Below are positions 15,001 to 28,900 of a stretch of 64,000 bases of DNA, piece by piece (position 1 is the first letter of the stretch; every line of letters begins with the position of its first letter). Source of the stretch: Hemicentrotus pulcherrimus (lineage: Eukaryota; Echinodermata; Echinoidea; Camarodonta; Strongylocentrotidae); assembly GCA_003118195.1 (NCBI GenBank), contig BEXV01000155.1, positions 192,025 through 256,024 on the forward strand, read 5' to 3'. The notes under the pieces are model-generated. The model saw nothing but the letters and a program-made list of their open reading frames with translations, was not told the DNA's origin and ran no database searches. Made by a program: the position numbers and the translations under genes.

Positions 15001-18000
15001 CCAAGTTGATGCGCTAGTGCCCTTTGGTAAGGCATCAATCCTCATTAACTAGTCCCTCTGAGTAGTCGGGTGAAACAAACAAACCAGTTGGGCTGAAAAG
15101 CTTTGCAGTCATAATTTCCTAAGAGTTCTTGTATCCAAAGTAGTCCAGGAGAGTGTTTCACAAAGACTAAGAGCGATTTTTAGTTGGACGTAACTATGGC
15201 AGGCCGTTCATGCCACTAGTTCCTCTAATCATTCCTGGCATTGGTTTCTCAAGGGACGCACAGATCGTGGTCAAAAATCTACAAAATTTACCTTTTTTGA
15301 TAGTTCTATTATTGAAGGAAAAAATAATATCTAAATATCATAATTGATAGGCCAATGGTGACAGCAATCTGTGGCATGAACAGCCTGCCAAAGTTAATCC
15401 AACTTTGTGAAAGACCCCCCAGATCCCACATTGGTTACCTTGTCACGATTGTCAAGCTCAAGCTGATTGAGCATATCCCTGAGCTTAGCCAGCTTCTCAT
15501 GGGAGAGTCCAGTCAGGGTGTCATAGTACTCCCTCAGCTCCTCAATGCGCTTCTGCATCTCCTCCACCTGGGGCTTGGTGAGCTTCGTCCGGTGGTCATG
15601 AAGGAAGTGCTCAGCATTATGGATGACCTCCACGGTGTGGGATCTCCTGTTCATCAGCTCCTCATGGAGACGCTGTACAGTGGGAGGGGGGAAAAAATAT
15701 CCTTTAGTTGGATGCCACAAACAAACGCATTTATAATGTCTGTGAAAATTGAAAGTTTAGTGAAGATCTCTAACTAAAGAATTATTACTCAAAATCAGTG
15801 AAAAATAATCATTGTATGAACACAATTCACATACCTCATTGTGCATGTACAATTACGTCTACTGTTTGAAAATATTGTGCAATGAATTTACAACACTGCA
15901 ATGCTATTTCGATGTCATTATTTCAATTAGTATAGAGTGTTGTAGTGTGACTTCATCAAAAATCTATTTTTGGAATTTCTCAATTTTGTACAATTTCCGA
16001 AAATTCTAGGGTTCAAAAAAAGGAAATCATTTATCTAAAATAGGAAACTTCAACAGCTGTAATACAAAACAGTGATTCTAGAAATCTAACCTTGTGGTCA
16101 GCAATGAGGTTCTGAAGCGACGCCACATCACTGATGTTTGGGATAGGCTCCTTGAGACGGGCCTTGATGGGACGACTCCAGTCCAGAAGACCTTGTAGGT
16201 CCTTATTGCGCTCCTCGTACTGTCGAATGACCTCGTACATGTCTGTGATGTTGTCCTCACGCAGCTGGACGTTCTTGCTGAGAGAGTCGTAGCGGTTGCG
16301 GAGGTTGCGGACCTCTCGCATCACCTCCGTGTCTGAAGATTGAAAAGATGGCAACATGACATCAGTTGACTTGAATACACATCAAAGAGACAAGGTCATG
16401 GGTCAAGTGTTTTACATTTATGCTTCACATACCCATGGTCTAAAATCCCCAGCCTATGTATTAAGTGAACATGTTAAATAAATATCCCAGACAAAAATAT
16501 ACCTACATCTACTAGATAAATAGGAATCAATGAAATTTTGACCAAATTTTGACCTACATTGTACACACATTGTTCATGATCTACATATATGACCAAACTA
16601 ACAAAGATATATGCATACGTTTTCTGAAAATTTCACCAATTAGTATAGGTTTTATTTCATAAAGTCCTTGCCATTAACCAGGTACAATACAAGAATGGTG
16701 TCCTTGACTTAGCTGCTGAAAATATTCACGTTTCTTGCTCTACAAAAAATAGTGCATTTCACATGATGAATAACAAATCTTCTTTCAGCACATATGATTG
16801 ATTTACATTGCCAGTCACGTAACCTATACAGTGTAACAAAGATATAGGAAAATCATTGAGAAGGTTTTTAGTAGAGTGTACAAGTTTCTATACCTTCTGA
16901 GACTTGGAAGTTCTGTTGGATCTCTACGACACGACGTTCTGTGCGTGCCACCTGACCTCCTGCGACCTGAGTAGAGCGCCTCCTGTTGGTGACCACAGTC
17001 TCAGCGGCCTGGATGAGAGCGTCAAGGGTCTTGCCGAGCTCGTAGGTCTGGTCAACCTTGGGCTTGAAGCTGGTCACCTCACGATTCAGAGGCTAGAGAT
17101 TACATTGAGAAAAAATGATTGGAAGTGTTGTGGTACTGTATGAGCAACACTGTAGTTCATTGATGTGCGTAATGAGGCAGCGATTGGCGGAGGAATACCA
17201 GAAAAAAGCACCTTCAAGATGGCAGCTTATACATGAATATTGTCTACATGATCTCTTATTTTTCCGTCCATCTGATCGTTCAACATGGTGGCAGCGGTGG
17301 GATTTCCACCATAAAATTGGTAAGTGGCAGGGCTTATTCTTTTTGTTCACTGGGAACTAAATCTCTGGGATGCCAACTCATTTCCAGTAAATTCAAAAAA
17401 TAATATTCAGCATTATTACCTTCATCTGTTCCAGTTGATTCTTGAGTTCACTGAGAGACCTAGCAATGTCTGGCAGGTGTTCATACTTGTCTTCTGTGGA
17501 GTCTAACCACATGAGGACCACCTTGACAGCATTGCGGTACTTGTCATTGACATCCTTCCTCTCCTTGAGATAGGTGTTCCTGATATTAAGAGAATAATTT
17601 TTTTTGCAAAATTAAGGGAAATTTAATGCATCCACCATTTAATTGTTAGGATTATTTCTCTAAAATTAATCATAAGATATGCCCAATTTATCCAATGGCC
17701 GAATGCATTTTGTGTTCAATAAAGACAATTATAAAACTGCATTAAACTGAATCTCTATCAAACAAGAAGCAGGGATAACTGTGACGTTTGCATAATCAAA
17801 ATATTAACAAATCTGGGGAAACAGTCTCAATACATAAACAGGGCCTTCAACATGGAAGTACATGTATCTGTCAGCAGATGTACAAGCAGAGAGTATGGTA
17901 GACCTCCATCAGTAAATTCCTATTTAAACCAAAATCAAGCTTTGATTTAATAAAATTGAAATTGAAATAATATATTTTTCCTTCAATATAAATTGTAAAT

Positions 18001-21000
18001 TGTTAATATAAAGTACAATGTATAGATGTTGTTTCTAGATGTTTCTTTATAAATACGTGTTATGTCATATCCACAATGATGGCAAAAATTCTGAATTGCT
18101 AATCAAACTTAAAGCATAACTAAAAATTGTCTTACAGCCTTGTGAGGGCCTCCTCCATGGTTTGCCAGTTACGATCAAAACTGCGCATGAGATCAGTGAC
18201 AAAGGTCGCATCACGAGTGCGCTTGTGTCGGATTAGCTCGTCAGCGACTCGCTTGATGCGCTTGTACTCTGGTGTGTGATCCTCTACCTCACGTGCAATT
18301 CTCTGAAAGTTTTAAAAAGTCAAAGAAAGTTCAAGATGTGATACATGTACATGTATGTCTATTTAAAAGAAAATGTCCATACGACTCTTCTACAAATTGA
18401 TAAAAATAATGTTCTCCAAAATGACTGTGAATATTTAGCATTCAGATCAATGCAAGAACAAATCATAATATTTCACAATTTATTCATCTTCAGGAAATAT
18501 CTTGTCTCTGTGAAGTAAACAATCCTGTAAACAGTAAGTGCCTTACCTTGGTGACCTTCTCAATATCTGGTATCTCCTGCTTCTTGAGTTCCCTAGACTC
18601 CAGGACATCCAAGGTTGGGAACACCCAATCCTCCAGATTATCCACATCTTCGCACAGCTTGCCAAGGGTATCCAGCATGCCATGCAGATCCTCGTTGTAC
18701 TGACCGGACGTTGTGACGAGGGCATCGTAGCGACGGTTGAGGTTGTCGATGTTGTTGCGCATCTGTCGGGCGGTGGCGGGGTTGCCAGACTGGGCCAGTT
18801 TGTTAGCCTTGTCCTGGAGTGCCTCCATGGTGGGGCGTCTGCTCTGGAGCTCTTGGTCAATCAACTGGAAGGGGTATATGGTATTGGTATTAGTACAAAG
18901 GCATGGTAAGACTCATGCACTGTCTTCTTAATACTTTTTAAATCAGTTTAACCCCTCAAAAGTATTAAATTCAATAGGAGTTGCATTTACATATATATGG
19001 TGTATTTAAAAAACAGATTTCCTCCTTTACCTTTTTCAACAATTTGAAATCCAATCCCTTAAATTTTTTCTTCGTATTTGGTTCGTAACTAATCTCTTTC
19101 TCTCTGTGTGTGTCTCTCTCTCAGTTTGTATTCCTATCTTTCTCACCTTGACGTTCTGCATCTCTTCCAAAATCGGCTCCTTCTTGACTGTGACCTTTGC
19201 CCCATCCAGTCGTCCGACCCTCCTCTCTAGGTCATCTAGCCAGCTGAGGGTCGTATCCATGCCATCCTGAAGACCCTGCATGTCAGCAAGGGCGTTCTGG
19301 AGGTCATTGTCCTTACGGGCGAGGTTGGTGTTCACAGTGTCATACTTGTTGATGATCTCGTCTGCGAGGAGTTGGGGGTAGCAAATGAAATTTAGCATTG
19401 TTATCGTCATGGCCAATATTACAATCCTTAACTGCATCATAATCACAGTATCATCACCATTACCCCCATCATAATCATCATTATCATTACCAACATCTTC
19501 ATCATCAATCATCATCATCATCATCAATCATCATCATCATCAATCATCATCATCATCATCATCATCATCCTCCTCTTAATCCTCATCACTATTATCATCT
19601 TCCTCTTCTTATCCCTCATTATCCTCATTTCCATCAACATCATCACTATCATCTTTATAATTGTTCCAATACCTATTATCATCATCCACATCATCATCAT
19701 CATCATGACCATTATCATCTCCTTCATCACATGATACATTATAAATGTACCAAGTTATGGTCTTTGTTGCAACACTGAATACCCCAACTCAAATCCACAT
19801 CTCATGGGACCATACAAGTAATAACTTACTGACAGTCTTGTCAATGGTTGGTTTGAGGTCTGATTGCGCTTCCGCTAGCTCATTACCAGCTGCCTTCACT
19901 CTATCTACATCCTTCAGATGGCGTGCAACATCATCATGAACAACCTGTATAACAAAATAATTTACGTACATTACAAGATGATACTTGAATTGCAAACGGT
20001 TCAAATCTAGAGTAAATTATCAGATAATACTAAGCATGAATTATATTTCTGGACATGATGTTTGTTGACATTTCTTGACATGACGTTTGTTTTCATAAGG
20101 TTTTACAGACAAGTAGTTCTTGAAGCCGCTCTGTCTATCCTTCTCTTGTTGCTATTCTTGTTTTTGGTCCTATCCTTGGCAAAATCTCTTTGACACTCCT
20201 CTCTTGCACCCCTTCCCACTCCCCTCTCTCTACTCATTAATCCCTCTAAACTCTCTATCTCTTCTCTTTTAAAGTCTCACCTCGACTTGATCAATCTGCT
20301 CCTGAGCCTTATCTTATCCTGAGGAATGGGCGCGCTCTCTCCTCCTCTCTCTCTCTCTCCCCCTCTCCCTCTTGTGCTTCACTTTAAAGCTGTTCTCCCT
20401 TTACTCTCTCTACCTCCCCAACCACATCCTCTCACTTCTCCCCTTGCCCCTTCCTCTCCCCTACCCTATCAATCTCTTCTTATCATCATCACTGCCTTTC
20501 CCTTTCTATCTCACCTTGACCTGGTCAACCTGCTCCTGCACCCTGGTCCTATCCTCAGCGATAGGTTCTCTCTCCATATCTTGGATGGTCACGTGTATGT
20601 CCTCAATCCAGGTCGTCACCGCCTCCGTTGAGAAGCGCCACTTCTCATGCAGCCCCAGGAGATTGAGGATGCGCTGGGTGTGCTCGTTGCAACGCATCTT
20701 GAGCTTGGCGTAGCGGTCATTGATGTCGTTGAGCTTGTCGGAGATGATGTGCGAGTCCGGCTCCTCCCTGAAGTTGCGCAGGTACTGTTTGGCTGTCTGC
20801 ACAAGGTCACGGAAGTCGGCTAGCCTCTGCTTGAAGACCTATTATCAAATACAAATAGAGCATTGTTGAAGATGTTTGTATTCATAAGCTTCACATTGTA
20901 TAGGGGTATAAGTCACAAGCATCAAAAATCACATTACATGTCCGTGTGCAAGTACAAAGTTTACTATCAGTATATTGTCATATTGTGTATAATATACATT

Positions 21001-22916
21001 TCTTAATATTGATTCATGTTTGTTTATTCATGTTCCATACTGGTGGTCACTAAAGCAAGTTTATTCTACCACGTACAAAATCAACAGAACTGATATTAAC
21101 AAAAGACCTACCTGGTTTTCACCCAGGAACTTCTGTCCTGACATATTGATGAAGCGCAGATCGGCAGAGTGTGCAACGACCTCCTCATTGAAAGGATGAA
21201 TCTTGTTGACCTGCTTGCGAAGACCGTCCCTGTCCCTGGCCACATCCATCAGGTAGGCTTCAAGCGTTCGTTCTGCAGAGCAAAGCCAGGTGTCAAAGGA
21301 CGAGAACTCACGGTCAAACTTCTGGACCTCGTTCAGGCCGGAGTTCACCTGCTGGCTGCGGGTGTCTGATTCCGAACTGACGTTCTCGAAGCGGTTCTGA
21401 GGATAAGAGTTTGATGTGAAAGTATGAGGCTCAATTTCAAGTTTCCATCATCGACAGCAACATGAGTATCACCATCATTATCATGACTACTGCCACTGTC
21501 ATCTTCAGCAGCATCATCAATAACATCATCACAATCATTGTTAACATCAAAATAAATATCCCTGTCAATATCACCACCATTATCATAATCACTGTCATAA
21601 TTATCACAAGTGTTAATTTTACTTTACCATAGTTTATCTTCATTATAATATGTAGATCTGGTGAGAATAAATATCACTGAGTAAAGAATTAAATTTGTCC
21701 ATGTAGTTGAGTAAGGTTGCCAGAATTCACCAACACAAAGTTGTAGAGACAGTAATAATGGTTGAAAAATAATTAATTGTGATGGCCCCCACCAGTGTGG
21801 AAGATGGAAACCAAATCATATGAAAACTGGACATTTAAAGTCACCCTCTGGACACAGTTCTCCAAAGCAGAGAAGAGGAGACAACTGAAGGCTTCCTCTT
21901 GTTCAGAGAAATGGGATAAATGAAAAAGTCTGGCAGAATATAGAGATCCAGATCGATGGAGATGATTCTGCAGTGCACATATTCAAAGTACTTGACAAAT
22001 TAAAATTGAATTACCACCTGTGAATACAAGAATCAAGTATGAGATCTCAGAGACAACAGCTGATGACTAGGTTGCTGCACGAGTCTTCAGTAGAGGGGGA
22101 AGGTCTCAGTAAAGAACAAATATTATGTAAATATCATCAACAAAGACAGCAACAAGAAGTTAGGCGTTCATCTTGACCACAATCCCTTTAAGATGTTCAG
22201 GGAACAAGTTGATACAGAAGTGGAGAACACTGACCAGATATGGACCTTAATGTTTGATGAGAGAATTATTGGACACAAAGATACATGAACAGCAATACAT
22301 TACAAATTAATATGAAGAGGATTATTATGTTTAACAAGAAAAATAATCTTGCGAACTCTAATATTAGAGGCAGGCAATATATTGCCATTATTTTACTTTG
22401 TTCATTGAGGTCTCCAAAGTTTTATTTGTTTTTCATCTATATACTTGCCATTGCTATTTGCTTTCTGGTATGTGTCTTGAAATAATGTTAATTCTATTTG
22501 ACTTGTTTGAAGTACCTGTTACATGTAGTACTTTTGTACATACATATGTTTTCTATTGTAAAGTTGACATTTCAATCCTATTGTATTTCTGTTATCCATT
22601 TAGTTCACAAAATAAATAGGGCAAAGTTTGTTAATGTTAATTTTCCGATATTTCTCTTTAATATTATATGTAGATCAGGTGGAGCTAAACATCTTTGAGT
22701 AATGAATTCAAGTCAAGTTTTTCAATCACCACCACCACCATCATCATTAGGTTCATGATCATCACCACCACCTTAATCTTACCTTTAGGTCTATGATGCA
22801 ATCTCTGAGAGTTGAAAAGATGTTTTCATTCGGTGTCTCTAGCCGTCTCTACAGTAAAAAATGACTCTTGTGAACATTAACATCATCATCACTATCCCCA
22901 TCACCATCACCGTTAC

Positions 22917-22948
<32 letters not shown>

Positions 22949-25900
22949 CCATCACCATCATTAATATCCTCATCATCATCATCACCACCATCATCATCAT
23001 CATTGCCATCATAACCTTACCTTGAGATCTACAGAGTACTCTCTGAGAGCTGATGTGCTGCTGTCACTCAGTCTCTCTGGCTGGCTTTCCAACAAGAACT
23101 GACCATTGTGAACGGCCAGCATGACCAGCTCATGATGCTGTCGGACATCTTCATGAATCACCTGATCAAACAAACAAGGTTAAATTAAGATGCATGAGCA
23201 TGTAGATGTACTGTATACATGTATGTATTAAAATGGGACAATTGCTTAAAACTTGCGATATCTCTTTATAGAAGAAATAGATAAAACTCATGTTTTTTTT
23301 TAAATATAGTATAGCTAAATTAAACCCCTAACATACAGACCAAAATATGTTTTGGTCATTGATACACTCAGTGATGGCTCAGGTGTATAGCAGTGGTCTT
23401 GTAACCAAGAGGTCCTGGGTTCGAAACCAAGTCAATGCGCTTATTCCCTTTGGTAAGGCATTAATCCTCATTACCAAGTCCCTCAGAGAAGACATAAAGC
23501 CGTCTGTCCCCTGGTTGCTTACTTACAAGCATATACATGCTTTCTTAGCAGTCAGGTAGAACAATAATCAACCGACCAACCAACCAATATGAAATCCTTG
23601 GATTCTCTTTTCTACCAGCCTTCTGTTTGATATAGTAGTATAGCTGAATTGAACCCCTAACATATAGACCCAACATACTACTTGATCATTGATACACTTT
23701 ACATCTAAAGTAAGAAATGATTCTCTTCTCTACTCTACTCACCTTCTGTTGCCTGTGTTGTTCACTGAGAGGTCTCATCTCTTCATTCATTGGCTGCTGA
23801 AGGACCAGCTGACGCTCAATGTCACTCACCCACTCCATCAGGTTACGGAGAGATTGGATCTTCTCCTCCGTCTCTTTCAAGAAGTTCAACTGCAAAAGGT
23901 GAAACAAGAATCAAGTAGGCCATTTTCATAATATTACAACAAATTATATTTGACCCAATGCCTACTGGATCCGGGTAGCTCCTGTATTAAGCCTATGGGA
24001 ATAAGAGAATGCAGGAGTCAACAAGTTAAGTGCCTTGATACAAATTAATTCATTCACCTGTTACGGATAATTGTATTTCAATTGCCAGAATGTTGTCAGG
24101 TCGGGCACCCATAATGTTTGTCCTACCTAGCAACAGATAATGTATGCAATTTGAATTTGGACTATAGAGATACATTTATTCCTAACAGGTGAATGAAATA
24201 ATTTGTATTGAGGCGCTTCACAAAGATGTATGCATAAATCTGGTTATATTATGAAAACGGCATTATCAACCTTGACTACTGAATTATCTAATTCCCATAG
24301 GCTTAATACAGGGACCACCAGGTTCCAGTAAGCAGGGGTTAACACCAATAATGAATGCTGCATGAATAGTGAATTGCATTTACATGTCAAAAAGCCATAT
24401 GTGGTTGACAAAAAATTAAATGTGTACATGTAGGTCAATATAGGAAATTTAATGTATATCCCAAGTAAATAACTGATTGAACAGCATCTTTCTTATAATT
24501 GCAACATCGTTGAATGTAGTATGACAAGTCTGGTAGAGCAAAAGCATCTATACAATTGATGCAGATGCATTAGAAAAATTTGGATTAGCCACTATAAGCT
24601 GCAAAGCTTACCTGATCCTGCATCTTGCGAGTAGAATCTGAAGCCTTGTAGTTAGCCTGGTCGAAGTGAGTTCGGAGATCATAGATGCGCCTCTGGAGAG
24701 CGTCCTGCTGATCAGGGCTCAGACGATCCTTGTGATCCCTGAGGAAGCTCTCGATGGCCACAATGATCTCCTCAATGGTCCGCTTGTTGTCACTCAGCTC
24801 ACTCTTCACTCCCTGAAGACAAAGATTGAAACAAAAAGTTTGAAGAATCCTGTTTTATGGTCTTCATATAATAGCAGCATGTTACACAAACTGCAATGCC
24901 TTCATTTGTATATGATATTTCACAATGTTTAATGCATAATGTGGTTAAAATCTCACAATACTTACATGTCCTATCAGGAGCAGGTGAAGGAAGACCCGTG
25001 GGCCATGGATTGACATGTTTCTGAACCAAATTAAGCATTTTCTTATCGTCCTATTTTAAAATGTTGAAATACTAAACTACATGTATATGGCCTTCCTTTC
25101 TTTTCTAGGGTAACAGTGGATCATATGCCTATCACCCTCAACCCTCTTCTTTGCACTGGTTTTCATGCTCTTCAAAGATGGAAATGTGTTCATAACATGG
25201 GCCATAACAACAAAAATACTGTACACCAGCACTAGCAAAAGCATCAGGACAAAAGAAAATCTTGCATCCTTGGGTACCTGGGTCAGTACTACAATTCATG
25301 GATTCATTCAACAAGTCTGAAATCACATGACATACCTGCATGGCTCTAAGCTGCTGCTCAAGCTGGTTGATATCGCTGCTGAGCGGACCCTGAGAGTCCA
25401 GCTGAGCCTCCAGGTTGGACAGCCAGTCCTGCTGGGATTTCACAGAGCGGAGTTTGTCATTGAACAGCTTGGACAGGTTGAGGAAGGCGTCCAACTCCTC
25501 ACGACGGAACGTCAGCTTGTTGCCAAGGGCGTCGTAACGGTCGATGGTGCGCTTGGTGACGCGCTGGGCCTCTGTTGTTTCTGTTGTGGTTAAATGAGGT
25601 TAGGGGAAAGAAAACATGAGTAATCCTGTGCTGCATAGAGTTGTACAATCTAAACAGTCTGACTGTGTAACAATCAAAACAGTTTCCCTATGTACATATA
25701 TGTTGCTGATTTATTTTCTTCAGTTATAACCAAACCGTGCCCTGCTCGTGTTTCAGGATAAAAATTTCACACCCAAATCTAAATAATAATGAGTTCTTCT
25801 TCATTCATATTTAATCCTAATTTAATTCTACATGTCACACTAATATTGTGCTATTCTTATAACGCACATATCACACTATGATGTCATGTCTCTATGCGCT

Positions 25901-28900
25901 TCTAAAGGAACTTTGAATAATTACTAGTACATTAGCTTTAACTGTAGTGCTCAGAGAACAAATCCTACCAGGCAAGTGTACCCACTTACTACATTTTGGT
26001 TGAGTACTTTTAGAATGAATTGTAACTCTATAACTCCATACCTTCATAGAGGAAAGAAGTACGAGAACGTTCCTTCTCTTTTGGTACTGCAGATGCATTT
26101 CTCTGGTAGAAATTAGACCTGTCCCTTGGGGTAACTGACAGGCTGGACCGTCTTGGAGCTATGGCTAACGGAAGAGATGCATCCCTGGTGATGGTGTCAA
26201 GGTTACGACAGAGCTTGCGGACATCTTCAACGTTGGGCCTGTAGGCTACGTACTCCTGCTGGAGAGGCTGTGAGTGAGGAAAGGTGAACAAGTGTTAATA
26301 TAAGCCTTATCAAGTAATGACAAATTTATTAAAAACCAGTGGTCTTAAAAATTTGAAAAAGGTATAAACAATACAGGAATGATGACAACCAAATAATTGT
26401 ACTCCAAGATAAGTAAATGGAGCTGCTTAATTCTTCCCCAAGTTCTACAAAAGTGTAGAAAGACAAGAGGCGACAGAATACTTGAGCTGAATATGAGTGT
26501 AATTGACAGTAACCTTTATAAATATGACCTTGTAATGGATACTACCTCATGAATGTAAAACTATAAAGACTCCTTTTTAAAGACAACCTACAGTACCTCT
26601 AGTTGGCGGATCTGAATGTTGATGGTCTCACTATCCCTGGCAATAGGCTGCAGATGCTGCACCTTATCCTCCATGCCATCCAACCAATGGTTCCCCTCCC
26701 GCACCTTGCCATCAAACTTCTGGAAAGCCTCGCTGCGTTTCTCCCACTGGGACAGCCTTCGTTGCAGGGCCAGGTCCATGCACTTCCAGTTCTGGCCCAC
26801 GTTGTCAAGGATGTCTGAAACATAGGTGGTGTCATTCAGACGGGCTTCCTGCATCAGCTCCTTGCACAGGGTCTGGATGTGTTCATACTGAGGCTTGCGG
26901 TTTTCAACCTGCTGCTTGTTGTCCTGGTAAAGAGATTATAATTGATTGTTAACATGAGGTGAAGTTCAGCGATTTCAGAGGTTTCACAGATATGTCTTCA
27001 GATGTTGACAATGTGAAAGTGCTTCAAACAAACAAATATGAAGTAGTTGTCATGATTATCCATGTAATAAGATTCTTCTGTAATGCAATGTGCAATTGTA
27101 GGTATGAAAAACCTACAGTGTAGAGAAAATGTCCATGTGAATACACTGCATTTCCTGTCAATGATACTGTGACTTCAGGAACACTACAGACAAATGGAGA
27201 ATGCCAATTCATTAATGTGTAATCTATTCTTCATGCGCTGCAATTGATAAAAGTAACAGCAACTCCATACCTCCATGCCAAACACTCAATTTCGAAACAA
27301 CATCACAGAGGAATTAGAGATTTCAAAGTATCTAAAACTCACCTCCAGCCTACTTCCGAGCTCTGGGAGCTCCATCCTGGAGATATCCCTGGACTCCAGA
27401 GAATCAACCAAAGGAAGGAGCCAGTCCTCCAGGTCACCAACCTCCTCCAGGAGCATGTTGAGTTTGTCCAGGAGAGAGCCCAGGAGATCCTTGCGACCTC
27501 GAGCACGCACAATTACATGCTCAAAGCGGGAGTTGAGGTCATCCAGACGACCTTGGATGTTGCGCGCCATCTTGGGGTCGCACTCTCGGATGAGTTCAGC
27601 TGAGGATTCATTGACCGACTCGACGCTTGGTTTGTGACTGTCAATATCCGTTTGCAGAAGCTGTTCCGAGTACAAAATATGATTGAAATATATAAACAGA
27701 TACACAAATAACATAAAAGTTTGTACGATAATTAGCGTAATGAATATAATTCATAACATGGACTTCAGTAAACATGAACTGCATACAGATTAAATCAAAA
27801 TTGGATAATGAACAAGACATTCATAAAACCAATGAAAGATAAATCAGAGAATAGACCAATGAAATTCCATCATACCTTATGCTGTTGCAACTGCTCCATG
27901 AGTGCATTGCGTTTGATCATCATCCGGGTTCCCTTCTCCAGCTTGTCAAAGGTGTTCTCCTTCTCCTCTAGCCAGATCAGAAGGCTATGAAGAGAGTCCT
28001 GGAGACTCAGGCACTGCATACGGGTCATCTGCAGGGTGTTGCTACGCTCAGCAACCTGTCGCTCCATGCGGTTGTACCTGTCCTGGATGTCAGCTGCACA
28101 GAGAAGAGAATGCAACGGAGGTTTTATTATTTTATTCATCATCTCTATCATGATCATCTTTTCCAACAAAGTCATCATCATCATTTCTATCACCATCACC
28201 ATCATTAGCCACTAACATCGTTACAACTGCCATACATGTAATTATCACTGCCATTGTTACAATTATTGTTATTTTCATCATTTGCCCCTCCATCTAAATC
28301 TTGTTCATAAACATGTATGTACATGTGATTGACATTGTCATTATCATCATCATCATCATCAACTTATCATTATCATAGTGACTCATTTCATGTTTATTCA
28401 AATTCACATAACTTCAGCATGATTTGCATTAAGCAGTTGACTTCTGAAATCTCTCATTCCATCAAGCTCAATACAGGAGTCACTCAGTTCCAGGAATCAA
28501 TGGATTAATTGGAGAAAATGTACAGGAGGATGGCCTGAAAAGTCCCTCCCTCCCCCTACCCCCAATAGAGGAACACCCAGGAATCCAAGAAAGGCCTACT
28601 TGTAATCAGCTCATTCCCCCTACAATACATGTACAAGTACAATTCAAAGTATATGAGATTAAGTTAAGAGCATTCTTACTGATTGATTTCTGGACATCAT
28701 TCTTTACTTCGTCCTGGACGTCTGCTAGTTCTTTACCAGCCTCCTTGCAGCGATCGATGTCATTGGAATGGGCAATGATGTCATCATTGAATGTCTAGGA
28801 AATTAAGCGTTGATGAAATCATGAAATTAGTTATTTACAGATCAATATGACTCTATACATTAAAAATTTCAGAGTAAAGTGTATCACTCTGTTACAATAA

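Larger units (their letters stand above)
14485..23161 (-). other. Spectrin-rod supermodule S2
   Basis: Second copy of the seven-repeat unit: A 426 (141+285), B 324, C 115, D 215, E 318, F 167, G 160, H 199, I 242, J 234, K 147, sum 2547 nt. The optional 66-nt exon at 22783-22848 is not counted. Same order of markers as S1, for example LSWLDDLE in D, LEDWVFP in E and LLDWITVAE in K. Confidence 0.85.

Noticed and set aside
15355..15777. 140-codon plus-strand reading frame
   Set aside because: Antisense shadow of exon S2-J. The minus strand gives a clear spectrin repeat with splice sites. The same holds for 30285-30695, 18538-18909 and 13280-13516.
19524..19739. Met/Asp-rich reading frames
   Set aside because: Translation of an ATC/CAT microsatellite.
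23369..23430. A tRNA gene
   Set aside because: Box A and box B are present, but the sequence cannot form a full cloverleaf and continues into a body shared with another copy; it is a tRNA-derived SINE.
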